The notes beneath the pieces are model-generated. The model worked only from the letters and a program-made list of their open reading frames with translations, did no database searches and was not told the origin of the DNA. Below, one piece after another: positions 48,057-55,844 of a DNA stretch of 64,000 nt; the stretch's first letter is position 1, and each line of letters begins with the position of its first letter. The DNA comes from Deltaproteobacteria bacterium (GTDB lineage: Bacteria; Myxococcota_A; UBA796; CAJQPC01). The position numbers and the translations under genes were made by a program. The stretch spans positions 1-64,000 of the forward strand of contig JADKFE010000016.1 of assembly GCA_016717595.1 (NCBI GenBank). The letters run 5' to 3'.

Positions 48057-49862
48057 TCAGTCCTCTAGGCTGAGCACGGCCAAGAAGGCCGTCTGGGGGA
48101 TCTCCACCGCCCCCACGGACTTCATGCGCTTCTTTCCTTCTTTCTGGCGATCCAGGAGCTTCCGTTTGCGGGAGATGTCGCCGCCGTAACACTTCGCGGT
48201 GACGTCTTTGCGCATGGCCTTCACGTTGGTGCGGGCGATGACCTTGGCGCCGATGGCGGCCTGAATCGCGACGTCGAACATCTGCCGGGGGATGTGATCC
48301 TTGAGCTTGCTCGTCAACATCTGGCCGGTGCGGAGGCTCACGGCGCGGTGGCAGATCGTCGAGAGCGCGTCTACGGGATCGCCGTTGAGCAAGACGTCGA
48401 GCTTCACAAGATCGGCCTCTTCCCAGCGCAAGACCTCGTAGTCCATGGAGGCGTAGCCCCGGCTGAGGCTCTTGAGCTTGTCGAAGAAGTCGAAGACGAC
48501 CTCGGCGTAGGGGATCTCGTAGGTGAGGATGCTGCGGCCGGGGCTGGGCACCTCAAAGGCCATCTGCACGCCGCGACGGTCCTGGCAGAGCTTCATCACG
48601 CCGCCCAAGAACTCGTCTGGGCTGTGCACGACGACCTTCGAGATCGGCTCGCGGATGGTGTCGACCTCGGCGATGGGCGGGAGCTGAGAGGGCGAATGAA
48701 TCTCGACCTCTTTGCCCTTCTTCGTCGTGATCTTGTAGACCACCGACGGCGCGGTGACGATGAGGTCGAGGTTGTACTCACGCTCGAGGCGCTCTTGCAC
48801 GATCTCCATGTGCAGAAGGCCCAAGAAGCCCAAGCGGAAGCCGAAGCCCAAGGCGTCGGAGGTCTCGGGCTCCCAAGAGAACGACGAGTCGTTCAGGGAG
48901 AGCTTCTCTAAGGCGTCGCGCAGGTTGGCATAGTCCGCGGACTCCGTGGGGTAGATCCCCGCGAAGACCATGGGCTTGGACTCCTTAAAGCCCGCCAACG
49001 GCTCGGTGGCGGGGTTGCGGAAGGTCGTGACCGTGTCACCCACCCGGGCGTCCGCCAGAGACTTGATGTTGCCGACGATGAAGCCCACCTCACCGGCGCA
49101 GAGCTCGTCCCGGGGGCGGCCCTCAGGGGCGAAGACGCCGAGCTGCGTACACTCATGCACCGCGCCCGTCGCCATGAGCTTGATGCGGTCCCCCTTCGCC
49201 ACGCGCCCGGCCTTCACCCGCACGAGCACGATGACGCCGACGTAGGTGTCGAACCAGGAGTCGATGACGAGCGCCTGCAGCGGCGCCTCCCGCAGCCCCA
49301 CCGGCGGCGGGATCATCGCCACGATCGTCTCCAGCAGCTCATCAATGCCCACGCCGGTCTTGGCGGAGACCATGCAGGTGTGGGTGATGTCGAGGCCGAT
49401 GCCGCTCTCAAGCTGCTCCAGCACCCGCTCGGGGTTGGAGCTCGGCAGATCGACCTTGTTGATGACCGGGATGATCTCCAGGTTGTGCTCTAAGGCGAGG
49501 TAGACGTTCGCCAACGTCTGCGCCTCGACGCCTTGGGTGGCGTCTACGACGAGCAGCACGCCCTCACAGGCCGAGAGCGAGCGGCTGACCTCGTACCCGA
49601 AGTCGACGTGCCCTGGGGTGTCGATGAGGTTCAGGGCGTAGACCGTGCCGTCTTTGGCGACATACGGCAGCACGCAGGTCTGGGCCTTGATCGTGATGCC
49701 GCGCTCACGCTCGATGTCCATCTTGTCGAGGACCTGCGCCTTCATCTCCCGGGCGGTCAAGGCCCCCGTGCGCTCGATGAGGCGGTCGGCGAGGGTGGAC
49801 TTGCCGTGGTCGATGTGGGCGATGATCGCGAAGTTGCGGATGAGCGCGACAGGATGGCTCAT
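48057..49862 (-). CDS. lepA: Elongation factor 4 (LepA) GTPase
   Basis: A 601-residue translational GTPase that acts on stalled ribosomes. The G1 motif is AHIDHGKSTLADRL, G3 is DTPGHVDFGYEV, and NKVD is present in VINKVDLPSSNPE. The LepA-specific C-terminal domain contains GFRLGFLGLLHMEIVQERLE and AIQAAIGAKVIARTNVKAMR, ending with the typical CYGGDISRKRKLLDRQKEGK. Length and motifs are complete. It starts 27 nt after the ugd stop on the same strand. Confidence 0.97.
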   Translation of the reverse strand: MSHPVALIRNFAIIAHIDHGKSTLADRLIERTGALTAREMKAQVLDKMDIERERGITIKAQTCVLPYVAKDGTVYALNLIDTPGHVDFGYEVSRSLSACEGVLLVVDATQGVEAQTLANVYLALEHNLEIIPVINKVDLPSSNPERVLEQLESGIGLDITHTCMVSAKTGVGIDELLETIVAMIPPPVGLREAPLQALVIDSWFDTYVGVIVLVRVKAGRVAKGDRIKLMATGAVHECTQLGVFAPEGRPRDELCAGEVGFIVGNIKSLADARVGDTVTTFRNPATEPLAGFKESKPMVFAGIYPTESADYANLRDALEKLSLNDSSFSWEPETSDALGFGFRLGFLGLLHMEIVQERLEREYNLDLIVTAPSVVYKITTKKGKEVEIHSPSQLPPIAEVDTIREPISKVVVHSPDEFLGGVMKLCQDRRGVQMAFEVPSPGRSILTYEIPYAEVVFDFFDKLKSLSRGYASMDYEVLRWEEADLVKLDVLLNGDPVDALSTICHRAVSLRTGQMLTSKLKDHIPRQMFDVAIQAAIGAKVIARTNVKAMRKDVTAKCYGGDISRKRKLLDRQKEGKKRMKSVGAVEIPQTAFLAVLSLED

Positions 49863-49889
49863 GAGTCCTCAGCGCGCGACGGCGCGGGG

Positions 49890-51206
49890 TCAGGGATTCG
49901 AGGGGCGAGGACGCCCAATCCCCGTGTAGCGGAGCCCGTGGCCCTCGACCACCTCTGGCTCCCAGATGTTGCGACCGTCAAACACGTCGCGGCCGCGCAG
50001 CGCGGCGACCACAGCGTCCCAGTCGGGCGCGCGGAACTCGTTCCACTCGGTCACCAGCACCAGGGCGTCGGCGCCTTGGATGGCCTCTAAGGCCGTCGTG
50101 GCGTAGGTGACGCGGTCGCCCAAGGATCGTGCGGCCTCGTGCATCGCCTCGGGATCGTAGACGACGATCTCCGCGCCCGCGGCGAGGAGCTGCTCGATGA
50201 TCACCAGCGACGGGGACTCGCGCATGTCGTCGGTCTGGGGCTTAAACGCGAGGCCCCACACGCCGATGCGCCGGCCCTGCAGGTCTTCACCAAGCCGGGA
50301 GAGCACCTTCTGGCCGACGACCTTCTTCTGGGCCTCGTTGACCGCGTGCACGGCGTCGAGGATCTGCAGCGGCATGCCCGCGTCCGCCGCCGTCGACATG
50401 AGCGCCTGAACGTCTTTGGGGAAACAAGAGCCGCCGTAGCCCGCGCCGGGGAAGAAGAAGCGCAGGCCGATACGCGAGTCCGAGCCCGCGCCGCGGCGCA
50501 CAGCGTCCACGTCCGCGCCGACGAGCTCACACAGCCGCGCGAGCTCGTTGATGAACGAGATACGCGTCGCCAAGAAGGCGTTCGCGGCGTACTTACACAG
50601 CTCCGCCGAGCGGTTGTCCATGAACAGGATGGGCTTGCCGGTGCGCACAAGCGGGCTGTAGATCTCGTGCATCACCTTGCGGGTGGCCTCGTCCCGGCAG
50701 CCGACGACGATGCGGTCGGGGCGCATGAAGTCTTCGATCGCCGCGCCCTCTTTCAAGAACTCGGGGTTCGAGACGACGTCGAAGCCGTGCTGGGTGTGCT
50801 GGGCGAGCACCTCACGAACCCGATCCGCGGTGCCGACGGGCACGGTGGACTTGATCACGACGGTGGTGGGGCGCTCCATGGCCTGGGCGATCATGCGGGC
50901 CACGGCGAACACGCCGGAGAGATCCGCCGAGCCATCGGCGGCGGGGGGCGTGCCCACCGCGATGTAGACGACCTCCGCCTTACGAACCGACGTCACGCCG
51001 TCGGTGGTGAACTCCAGGCGACCCTCACGCACGTTCCGGTGGATGAGGTGGTCGAGCCCAGGCTCATAGATGGGGACCTCCCCCTTAAGCAGCCGATCGA
51101 TCTTCGTGACGTCCGAGTCGACGCAGATGATCGAGTGGCCCATGTCCGCGAGGCAGGTGCCCGCGACGAGTCCCACATAGCCCGTGCCTACAACGCAGAT
51201 CTTCAT
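49890..51206 (-). CDS. ugd: UDP-glucose/GDP-mannose 6-dehydrogenase
   Basis: The 438-residue NAD enzyme oxidises a nucleotide sugar to its uronic acid for polysaccharide or lipid modification. The N-terminal NAD motif is MKICVVGTGYVGLVAGTCLA. SNPEFLKEGAAIEDFMRPDR is the signature segment, and the catalytic cysteine lies in GYGGSCFPKDVQALM. ATG 51206 gives the standard N-terminus; the frame continues upstream without homology. UDP-glucose is the likeliest substrate, but GDP-mannose is not excluded. It is divergent from rpsT. Confidence 0.93.
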   Translation of the reverse strand: MKICVVGTGYVGLVAGTCLADMGHSIICVDSDVTKIDRLLKGEVPIYEPGLDHLIHRNVREGRLEFTTDGVTSVRKAEVVYIAVGTPPAADGSADLSGVFAVARMIAQAMERPTTVVIKSTVPVGTADRVREVLAQHTQHGFDVVSNPEFLKEGAAIEDFMRPDRIVVGCRDEATRKVMHEIYSPLVRTGKPILFMDNRSAELCKYAANAFLATRISFINELARLCELVGADVDAVRRGAGSDSRIGLRFFFPGAGYGGSCFPKDVQALMSTAADAGMPLQILDAVHAVNEAQKKVVGQKVLSRLGEDLQGRRIGVWGLAFKPQTDDMRESPSLVIIEQLLAAGAEIVVYDPEAMHEAARSLGDRVTYATTALEAIQGADALVLVTEWNEFRAPDWDAVVAALRGRDVFDGRNIWEPEVVEGHGLRYTGIGRPRPSNP

Positions 51207-51328
51207 GAGCGTCTCCCGAACGGTTTGGTCGAGCCCGACCGATGTAACGCATGGGACGCCGCACCGGGCGAGGCGGATCACTGAAGCGACCGGAGGATCT
51301 CTCCCCGCCAAGCCCCCCGCCCCTGCGC

Positions 51329-51356
51329 TTGACACCGCGTCTCGCCGTGCTAAACA
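51329..51356 (+). promoter_or_regulatory. Predicted promoter of rpsT
   Basis: A perfect -35 box TTGACA (51329-51334) is followed after 16 nt by TAAACA (51351-51356). Transcription would start near 51363, giving a leader of about 80 nt that contains the hairpin at 51369-51397. Confidence 0.65.
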
Positions 51357-51368
51357 ACAGCCCCGTTC

Positions 51369-51397
51369 GGGTTGTGCCGTCCCTCTCTGCACAACCC
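51369..51397 (+). promoter_or_regulatory. Leader hairpin of rpsT
   Basis: GGGTTGTGC (51369-51377) and GCACAACCC (51389-51397) form a perfect 9-bp stem with an 11-nt loop in the untranslated leader, about 46 nt before the TTG start. It may stabilise the mRNA or take part in autogenous control by S20. Confidence 0.5.
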
Positions 51398-51443
51398 TCC
51401 GACCTCGACCTCATCAGACCCTTCGTCCTCTCGGGAGCCAGCC

Positions 51444-51719
51444 TTGGCCAACCATGCCAGCGCCATCAAGCGGATGCGCCAGAGCCAGAAGCGCCGCCTC
51501 TACAACCGTCATTACCGCGCCGGAATGCGCACCCAGATCAAGAAGGTTCGCGCCGCCGTCGCCGCTGGCAACGTCGAGAACGCCACCTCTGAGCTGAACG
51601 CCGCGGTGTCGATCATCCAGCGCCTCGCGGGCAAGAAGGTCTTGCACCGCCGCAACGCCTCGCGCCGCGTGGCTCGCCTCTACAAGGCCGTCAACGGTCT
51701 CAAGGCCTCGGCCTCCTGA
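51444..51719 (+). CDS. rpsT: 30S ribosomal protein S20
   Basis: The 91-residue basic protein matches S20: LANHASAIKRMRQSQKRRLY at the start, then QIKKVRAAVAAG, and a helical C-terminus with GKKVLHRRNASRRVARLYKA. The start is TTG at 51444, preceded by GGGAG with about 8 nt spacing; no ATG or GTG gives the family N-terminus. E. coli rpsT also uses UUG, where it contributes to low, feedback-controlled translation. A promoter and leader hairpin lie upstream and a terminator downstream, so the gene stands alone. Confidence 0.95.
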   Translation: MANHASAIKRMRQSQKRRLYNRHYRAGMRTQIKKVRAAVAAGNVENATSELNAAVSIIQRLAGKKVLHRRNASRRVARLYKAVNGLKASAS

Positions 51720-51763
51720 TCGTTCACGCTCGTCCCTTTGGGGGCGAGTGATGAGACACGAAG

Positions 51764-51795
51764 CACCCTGCCGCCTCACCGCGGCGGGGTGTTTT
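51764..51795 (+). terminator. Rho-independent terminator after rpsT
   Basis: CACCCTGCCGC (51764-51774) pairs with GCGGCGGGGTG (51781-51791), including one G-U pair. A 6-nt loop separates them and TTTT follows. It ends the rpsT transcript before the convergent holA. Confidence 0.75.
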
Positions 51796-51820
51796 GGTTT
51801 GGATCCATGGCCGCCGAAGC

Positions 51821-52840
51821 TCAGATGTGGTTCGCCCTCCGCGCGAGCAGGCGCAGGAGCAGGCCCTCAAACACCCGGCGGTCTCCGGCGCGGTGAGAGT
51901 TCATGTCTTGGTTGGTGTCGGCCAGGCGCTCCAGCACCTCAGCGGTGCCGATGGGGCTCTCTCGCAGCGCGCGCTCGGCCTTCTCTCGTTTCCACGGCGC
52001 CATCTTCACCGCGTCGCCGCCGCCGGTGCGCATGGCGTGCTGAAGGCTCAAGAGCTGGCGGAGCTGCCAAGAGATCATCGCCATGAGCCGGTGGGACTCG
52101 CCGCCCTTCTTCGCGTCCATCAGGCGCAAGCAGGTGGCCAAGGCGTGATCGGCGTTGCGGGCGACGACGGCGTCGGTGAGATCCCAGATCTGGGCCTCAG
52201 CGAGCAGGCTGCACACCTCGCCGAGCACGGCCTCATCAAGCCTCCCCTGCCCGCCCATGTACATGCAGGCCTTCTCGATCTCCAAGCGGAGCTGGCCGAG
52301 GTCTTTGCCCACGAGCTCTACGAGCAAGGTGGCCTCTCGGCGATCGAGGGCGCAGCCGAGGCCACGCGCGGTCTCGATGGCGAAGGCGACGGGGTCTTGA
52401 TCCTTCGCGCGGTAACGCACGAGCACGCCGTCGCTCTTGAGCAGGGCCTCGACCCGCTTGAGGGGATCTTTGCCGTCGCCGGCCTTGGCGAAGCCCGTGC
52501 CGAACACGCCCAGCACCGTGCTCGGCGAGGGCTTCTCTAAGTACCGAAGCAAGGCGTCGATGAGCGCCGGGGGCGCCTCGTGAACGTCGCGGAGGATCAC
52601 CACGCGCCGCGCGCTCATCATCGGCAGGGTGCGGGCGACGCTGAGCGCCTCGGCGGCGGACTCTTCTCCAGCGCGGGCGACGCTGAGGTTAAACGCCACC
52701 ATCACGCCCTCGGTCGCCTTGGCGGTGAGGCGCTCCTCGGCCTGCTTCACGAGCAGGGCCTCATCGCCGAGCACAACAAACACGGGCTTGAGCCCCGCCT
52801 GGAGCGCCTGATCGAGGGGGTCTTGGGCCATCGGGGTCAC
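51821..52840 (-). CDS. holA: DNA polymerase III delta subunit
   Basis: A 339-residue clamp-loader subunit that opens the beta clamp. The start GLKPVFVVLGDEALLVKQAE is typical, as are VVILRDVHEAPPALIDALLR and LTDAVVARNADHALATCLRL. The C-terminal domain has AMISWQLRQLLSLQHAM. Like other delta subunits it lacks an ATPase P-loop. It lies next to an LptE-like gene upstream (gap 27 nt) and convergent rpsT, a neighbourhood seen in many Proteobacteria. Confidence 0.9.
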   Translation of the reverse strand: MTPMAQDPLDQALQAGLKPVFVVLGDEALLVKQAEERLTAKATEGVMVAFNLSVARAGEESAAEALSVARTLPMMSARRVVILRDVHEAPPALIDALLRYLEKPSPSTVLGVFGTGFAKAGDGKDPLKRVEALLKSDGVLVRYRAKDQDPVAFAIETARGLGCALDRREATLLVELVGKDLGQLRLEIEKACMYMGGQGRLDEAVLGEVCSLLAEAQIWDLTDAVVARNADHALATCLRLMDAKKGGESHRLMAMISWQLRQLLSLQHAMRTGGGDAVKMAPWKREKAERALRESPIGTAEVLERLADTNQDMNSHRAGDRRVFEGLLLRLLARRANHI

Positions 52841-52867
52841 CGCGCGGGACGAGTGCGAACCACCGCT

Positions 52868-53323
52868 CTAACGTGTCGGCGGAGACTCGGCGGCGGTCAG
52901 GGCGGAGATCCCCTCGGCGAGCAGGCGGCCAAGGGCGCGCTCGGCGGCGGCGGCCCGGGCGGCCTCCGTGGTGAAGGGATCGTCTGCGGCCAAGGCGTAG
53001 GGCTCCTCCGCCCGCCCCTCCCAATGACGCGGGGGATCTACGTCTAAGGTCAGCGCCACACGCACGTTGACCGCGCTCACTCCCCCGCCGACGGTGAGCG
53101 CCCGAGCGTCTACAGCGCTCAGCTCAACGTGCAGCGTGGGCCCCGTCCCGGCGTTGAGATCGGCCAGGGCCACGGCGGCGGCCTCAGCGAGCCAAGGCTC
53201 TGGCGTGAGGATCACGAGCTCCCCTGCGCGCACATCGGTGACCGGCGGGCGCCCGAGCTGAAGCCCACAACTGGGCAGAAGTAGCGCAAAGATCAGCGGG
53301 AGTTGGGCCACCACAGCACGCAT
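52868..53323 (-). CDS. lptE: LptE-like LPS-assembly lipoprotein
   Basis: The 151-residue protein has a lipoprotein signal ending in FALLLPSCGLQLGRPPV, where CGLQLG resembles the CG-F/Y-x-L start of LptE. The rest is compatible with the small alpha/beta LptE fold, with a strand-rich middle (GGGVSAVNVRVALTLDVD) and a C-terminal helix. LptE sits with LptD in the outer membrane to insert LPS. Overall similarity is low, so the call leans on the neighbouring holA, an arrangement common in Proteobacteria. It starts 60 nt from the divergent barrel-like gene. Confidence 0.62.
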   Translation of the reverse strand: MRAVVAQLPLIFALLLPSCGLQLGRPPVTDVRAGELVILTPEPWLAEAAAVALADLNAGTGPTLHVELSAVDARALTVGGGVSAVNVRVALTLDVDPPRHWEGRAEEPYALAADDPFTTEAARAAAAERALGRLLAEGISALTAAESPPTR

Positions 53324-53383
53324 AAGGATTGACAGGCTCTCAGAACCCGTAGAAGATCGGGGCTCCCTGCCTCGGAGTATCCT

Positions 53384-54196
53384 ATGCTCACCCTCCTCGC
53401 CTCACTGACCGTGGCCATCGCCGCCGAGCCCGCCGTGGACACGCCCGCCGCCGAGCCCGCCGTGGACACGCCCGCCGCCGAGCCCACCCAGGCCGAGCTG
53501 GGAGACGCGCTGCCGGGCGACGCCTTGGCCCAGTCCACGGAGACGGCGCCCACCCCCGCGCCGTCCACCACCCAGCCCGTGCGCGCCCGGCCCTATCTCA
53601 TGGAGGTCAACGTCCGCGGGCGTTACCTCGGCGTGCCGTCCTCACTCTTCGACATCTGGTACTACAACGAGGCCGACGACGGCGGCACCCACCTCCCGCG
53701 TCCCCAGGCCCGCGCCTGGTCTGTCGGCTTGGAGTACGTCGTCAAGAACGACACCCAGAACGGCGTCTTCTACTTCGACTACGTCGGGAACCTCATGGAG
53801 GGCGGCTACTGGGACGACCGCGAAGATCCCCCGGACTACTTCGACGGCGACTACGTCGTCCCCGACCGCCTCAGCCTGCTCACCTTAGGCGCCGACTACT
53901 ACTACGAGATCCACGCGACGCAGTGGCTCTCGTTCATGTTCGGCGCGGGCTTAGGCGTGGCTGTGGTGACCGGCAACCTCCAGAAGTGGGACGGCGACGA
54001 CGGCGTCCCTTCTTACGAGATCTACGCCCAGCGCCCCGACGAGCCGGACGACGTGATCGCCATCCCCAAGGTGCTCCCCGTCATCGACATCAACGCCGCC
54101 ATCAAGTTTGACATCAACCACCGGGCGAACATCCGCCTTGAGGGCGGGTTCCACAACCTGCTGTACACCGGCGCGGCGGTCGGCATCATCTTCTGA
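53384..54196 (+). CDS. Probable outer-membrane beta-barrel-like protein
   Basis: A 270-residue protein with a short signal peptide (LTLLASLTVAIAAEP), then a low-complexity region with AEPAVDTPA repeated, then a strand-rich domain. That domain ends with alternating aromatic and hydrophobic residues (RANIRLEGGFHNLLYTGAAV then GIIF), typical of barrel strands. Many Tyr and Asp residues (SLFDIWYYNEADDGG) fit surface turns. No family is recognised. The 27-bp repeat in the linker (53420-53485) suggests variable length. Confidence 0.6.
   Translation: MLTLLASLTVAIAAEPAVDTPAAEPAVDTPAAEPTQAELGDALPGDALAQSTETAPTPAPSTTQPVRARPYLMEVNVRGRYLGVPSSLFDIWYYNEADDGGTHLPRPQARAWSVGLEYVVKNDTQNGVFYFDYVGNLMEGGYWDDREDPPDYFDGDYVVPDRLSLLTLGADYYYEIHATQWLSFMFGAGLGVAVVTGNLQKWDGDDGVPSYEIYAQRPDEPDDVIAIPKVLPVIDINAAIKFDINHRANIRLEGGFHNLLYTGAAVGIIF
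53420..53485 (+). repeat. 27-bp tandem repeat in a coding linker
   Basis: Two identical 27-bp units (53420-53446 and 53447-53473) and a partial third encode repeated AAEPAVDTP. The repeat keeps the frame, so copy-number change would lengthen or shorten only the linker. Confidence 0.7.
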
Positions 54197-54300
54197 GCGC
54201 CGTGATCTCGGCGTGAAGGATCCCCGCGTTGATCCTAGCTGCTGCGCGGTGGCGCTTCTCAGGAGGTGGTGTTAACCTCCCAGGTCTTCAACCATTCCCA

Positions 54301-54315
54301 ACACGCAAAGCGTGT
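54301..54315 (+). promoter_or_regulatory. Short hairpin in the rpsU leader
   Basis: ACACGC (54301-54306) and GCGTGT (54310-54315) form a 6-bp stem with an AAA loop, 26 nt before the TTG start. It may affect translation or RNA stability. Confidence 0.35.
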
Positions 54316-54341
54316 CATTTCCATCGGTTCAGGAGTCGTCG

Positions 54342-54563
54342 TTGATTCAGGTCACCGTCCGCGAGAACGAGCCCTTCGAGAAGGCCCTCCGCCGCTTCCG
54401 CCGCAAGGTTGAGCGTGAAGGCATCCGTAAGGACATCAAGAAGAACAGCGTCTACTTGAAGCCCGGTGAGCGCCGTCGCCTCAAGCAGCGCCTCGCGGAG
54501 AAGCGTCGCCGGAAGGCCGCTCGTCGCGCCGCCCGTCGTGGTGGCCCCGGTCGCGGCCGTTAG
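54342..54563 (+). CDS. rpsU: 30S ribosomal protein S21
   Basis: The 73-residue, highly basic protein reads IQVTVRENEPFEKALRRFRR then KVEREGI, and KPGERRRLKQRLAEKRRRKA, diagnostic for S21. The start is TTG at 54342 with AGGAG 6 nt upstream; no other start gives the family N-terminus. The Arg/Lys-rich tail is a little longer than in E. coli (71 aa). A strong terminator follows, and it is transcribed alone. Confidence 0.95.
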   Translation: MIQVTVRENEPFEKALRRFRRKVEREGIRKDIKKNSVYLKPGERRRLKQRLAEKRRRKAARRAARRGGPGRGR

Positions 54564-54590
54564 GCACGTCTGGGCTCCTTCGCCTCAATT

Positions 54591-54615
54591 AAGGCCCCGT
54601 GATGGGGCCTTTTTT
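54591..54615 (+). terminator. Rho-independent terminator after rpsU
   Basis: AAGGCCCC (54591-54598), loop GTGAT, GGGGCCTT (54604-54611) and a run of six T (54610-54615) form a textbook terminator. Confidence 0.92.
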
Positions 54616-54641
54616 GTTCCTTGAGCGCCGAGGGCGTGCCC

Positions 54642-55529
54642 TCAGAGGCGCCGCCCCGGGCCCTCCGTGGGGATGAACGTCAAGAGCGCCTCCTCGGCCA
54701 GCCGCCGCGCCGCCGCGTTCTCTAAGGCCCACGGGTCGTTCATGCGGGGGGTGCGCCCGGCGAGCTCCTGGAGCGCCGCCCGCGCCTCGTCATCCCCCTT
54801 CTGCGGCCCCGTGAGGAGCCGCGCCTCGTCGAGCTCCAGAAGCCAGAGGCCAGGCTCTAAGGCCTGGGCGGCGTCGAGACGCTCCGCGGCGCCGCCGAGA
54901 TCCCGGGAGAGCGGCGCGGGCCGCAGCAGCGTCGCCATGCTCACCCCCCAGGTGGCCGTCCAGCCGGGCCGCTCGCCTTGGCGGCGCTGCAGCCCAGAGG
55001 CGATGATGGAGAGCTCCTCCAGCTCCACCGCCCCCGCCACGCCGCGCAGCTCAACCCAGCGCAGGCCCGCGATGAGGCCCTCTTCAGCGCAGGGCCAGTA
55101 CGGTGGCGTGAGCTGCATCATCGCCTTCTGGTTCACCTGACCGCCACGACCGTCCAGGCGCGCGGTGTAGCCAGAGTTGAGGAGCATGCAGAGGTAAGCG
55201 AACTCTCGCGCCTGCAGGTGGTCACGCGCCCGATCGTCCCCCTCGGCGTAGCCGATCGCCCGGGCGTTGTAGGCCCGGGCGAGGCGGGCGAGCACCGAGG
55301 GCCGCTCGGGCTCTAAGGCCTGGGCGTCTAGGTAAGCCTCGATCGCGCCATTGAGGGTGTCGATCCCCTCCGCGCGCCGGGCAAAACGTTCATCTCCCGT
55401 GGCCAAGGCGAGGTCTACGGGGCTGGGGCCCTTGTCGCGCCATCCCAAGCAGCCGCCGAGCAGGCCGAGCGCCATGACGATCGCGCCGCGCGCCAATGAC
55501 CGCGCCGTCCATGTCTCGCTGTTCCTCAC
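54642..55529 (-). CDS. Lipoprotein with a helical, TPR-like domain
   Basis: The 295-residue protein starts with GTG at 55529 behind an excellent AAGGAG site (5 nt). It carries a lipobox ALGLLGGC near residue 25. The remaining sequence is mostly helical with TPR-like pieces (IEAYLDAQALEPERPSVLAR then LARAYNARA), recalling the TatT-type envelope proteins of TRAP systems, but the match is weak. It ends just past the rpsU terminator, convergent with rpsU. No partner transporter is seen. Confidence 0.65.
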   Translation of the reverse strand: MRNSETWTARSLARGAIVMALGLLGGCLGWRDKGPSPVDLALATGDERFARRAEGIDTLNGAIEAYLDAQALEPERPSVLARLARAYNARAIGYAEGDDRARDHLQAREFAYLCMLLNSGYTARLDGRGGQVNQKAMMQLTPPYWPCAEEGLIAGLRWVELRGVAGAVELEELSIIASGLQRRQGERPGWTATWGVSMATLLRPAPLSRDLGGAAERLDAAQALEPGLWLLELDEARLLTGPQKGDDEARAALQELAGRTPRMNDPWALENAAARRLAEEALLTFIPTEGPGRRL

Positions 55530-55563
55530 GGGCGCTCCTTTTGTTGGCGCCGCGCGCAGCGGC

Positions 55564-55593
55564 TTGCCTTGGGTTCTACCAGCAAGGTATAAA
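55564..55593 (+). promoter_or_regulatory. Predicted promoter of tRNA-Leu
   Basis: TTGCCT (55564-55569) and TATAAA (55588-55593) are 18 nt apart and lie about 58 nt before the tRNA. The initiation region is AT-rich for this genome. Confidence 0.55.
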
Positions 55594-55650
55594 CAGCAGG
55601 TCGTGCGCGCGTCCACTCACTGTGGCGCAACCAGGACGCGCTCTATGTGT

Positions 55651-55734
55651 GCCCGGGTGGTGGAATGGTAGACACAGGGGACTTAAAATCCCTTGCCCGT
55701 AACGGGCGTGTGGGTTCGACTCCCACTCTGGGCA
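55651..55734 (+). tRNA. tRNA-Leu (TAA)
   Basis: An 84-nt cloverleaf with the long variable arm of a leucine tRNA. The anticodon TAA sits in GACTTAAAATC, and the T-loop arm is GTGGGTTCGACTCCCAC. The acceptor stem GCCCGGG pairs with the 3' TCTGGGC through two wobble pairs, followed by A. The CCA end is not encoded (ATCC follows). Confidence 0.92.
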
Positions 55735-55744
55735 TCCCCCCTCG

Positions 55745-55773
55745 TTGACAGCGGACTCGCGCGGATCTACGGT
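55745..55773 (+). promoter_or_regulatory. Predicted promoter of the Hsp70-like gene
   Basis: A perfect TTGACA (55745-55750) and TACGGT (55768-55773) are 17 nt apart, starting 10 nt after tRNA-Leu and about 70 nt before the ATG. It looks like a housekeeping rather than a heat-shock promoter. Confidence 0.6.
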
Positions 55774-55844
55774 ATCGATGGCGCCTCGGCGCACCGCCGG
55801 GATCTCCTGAACCCAAGCGGACTCTCCTGGAGTCGGAACGCTCG

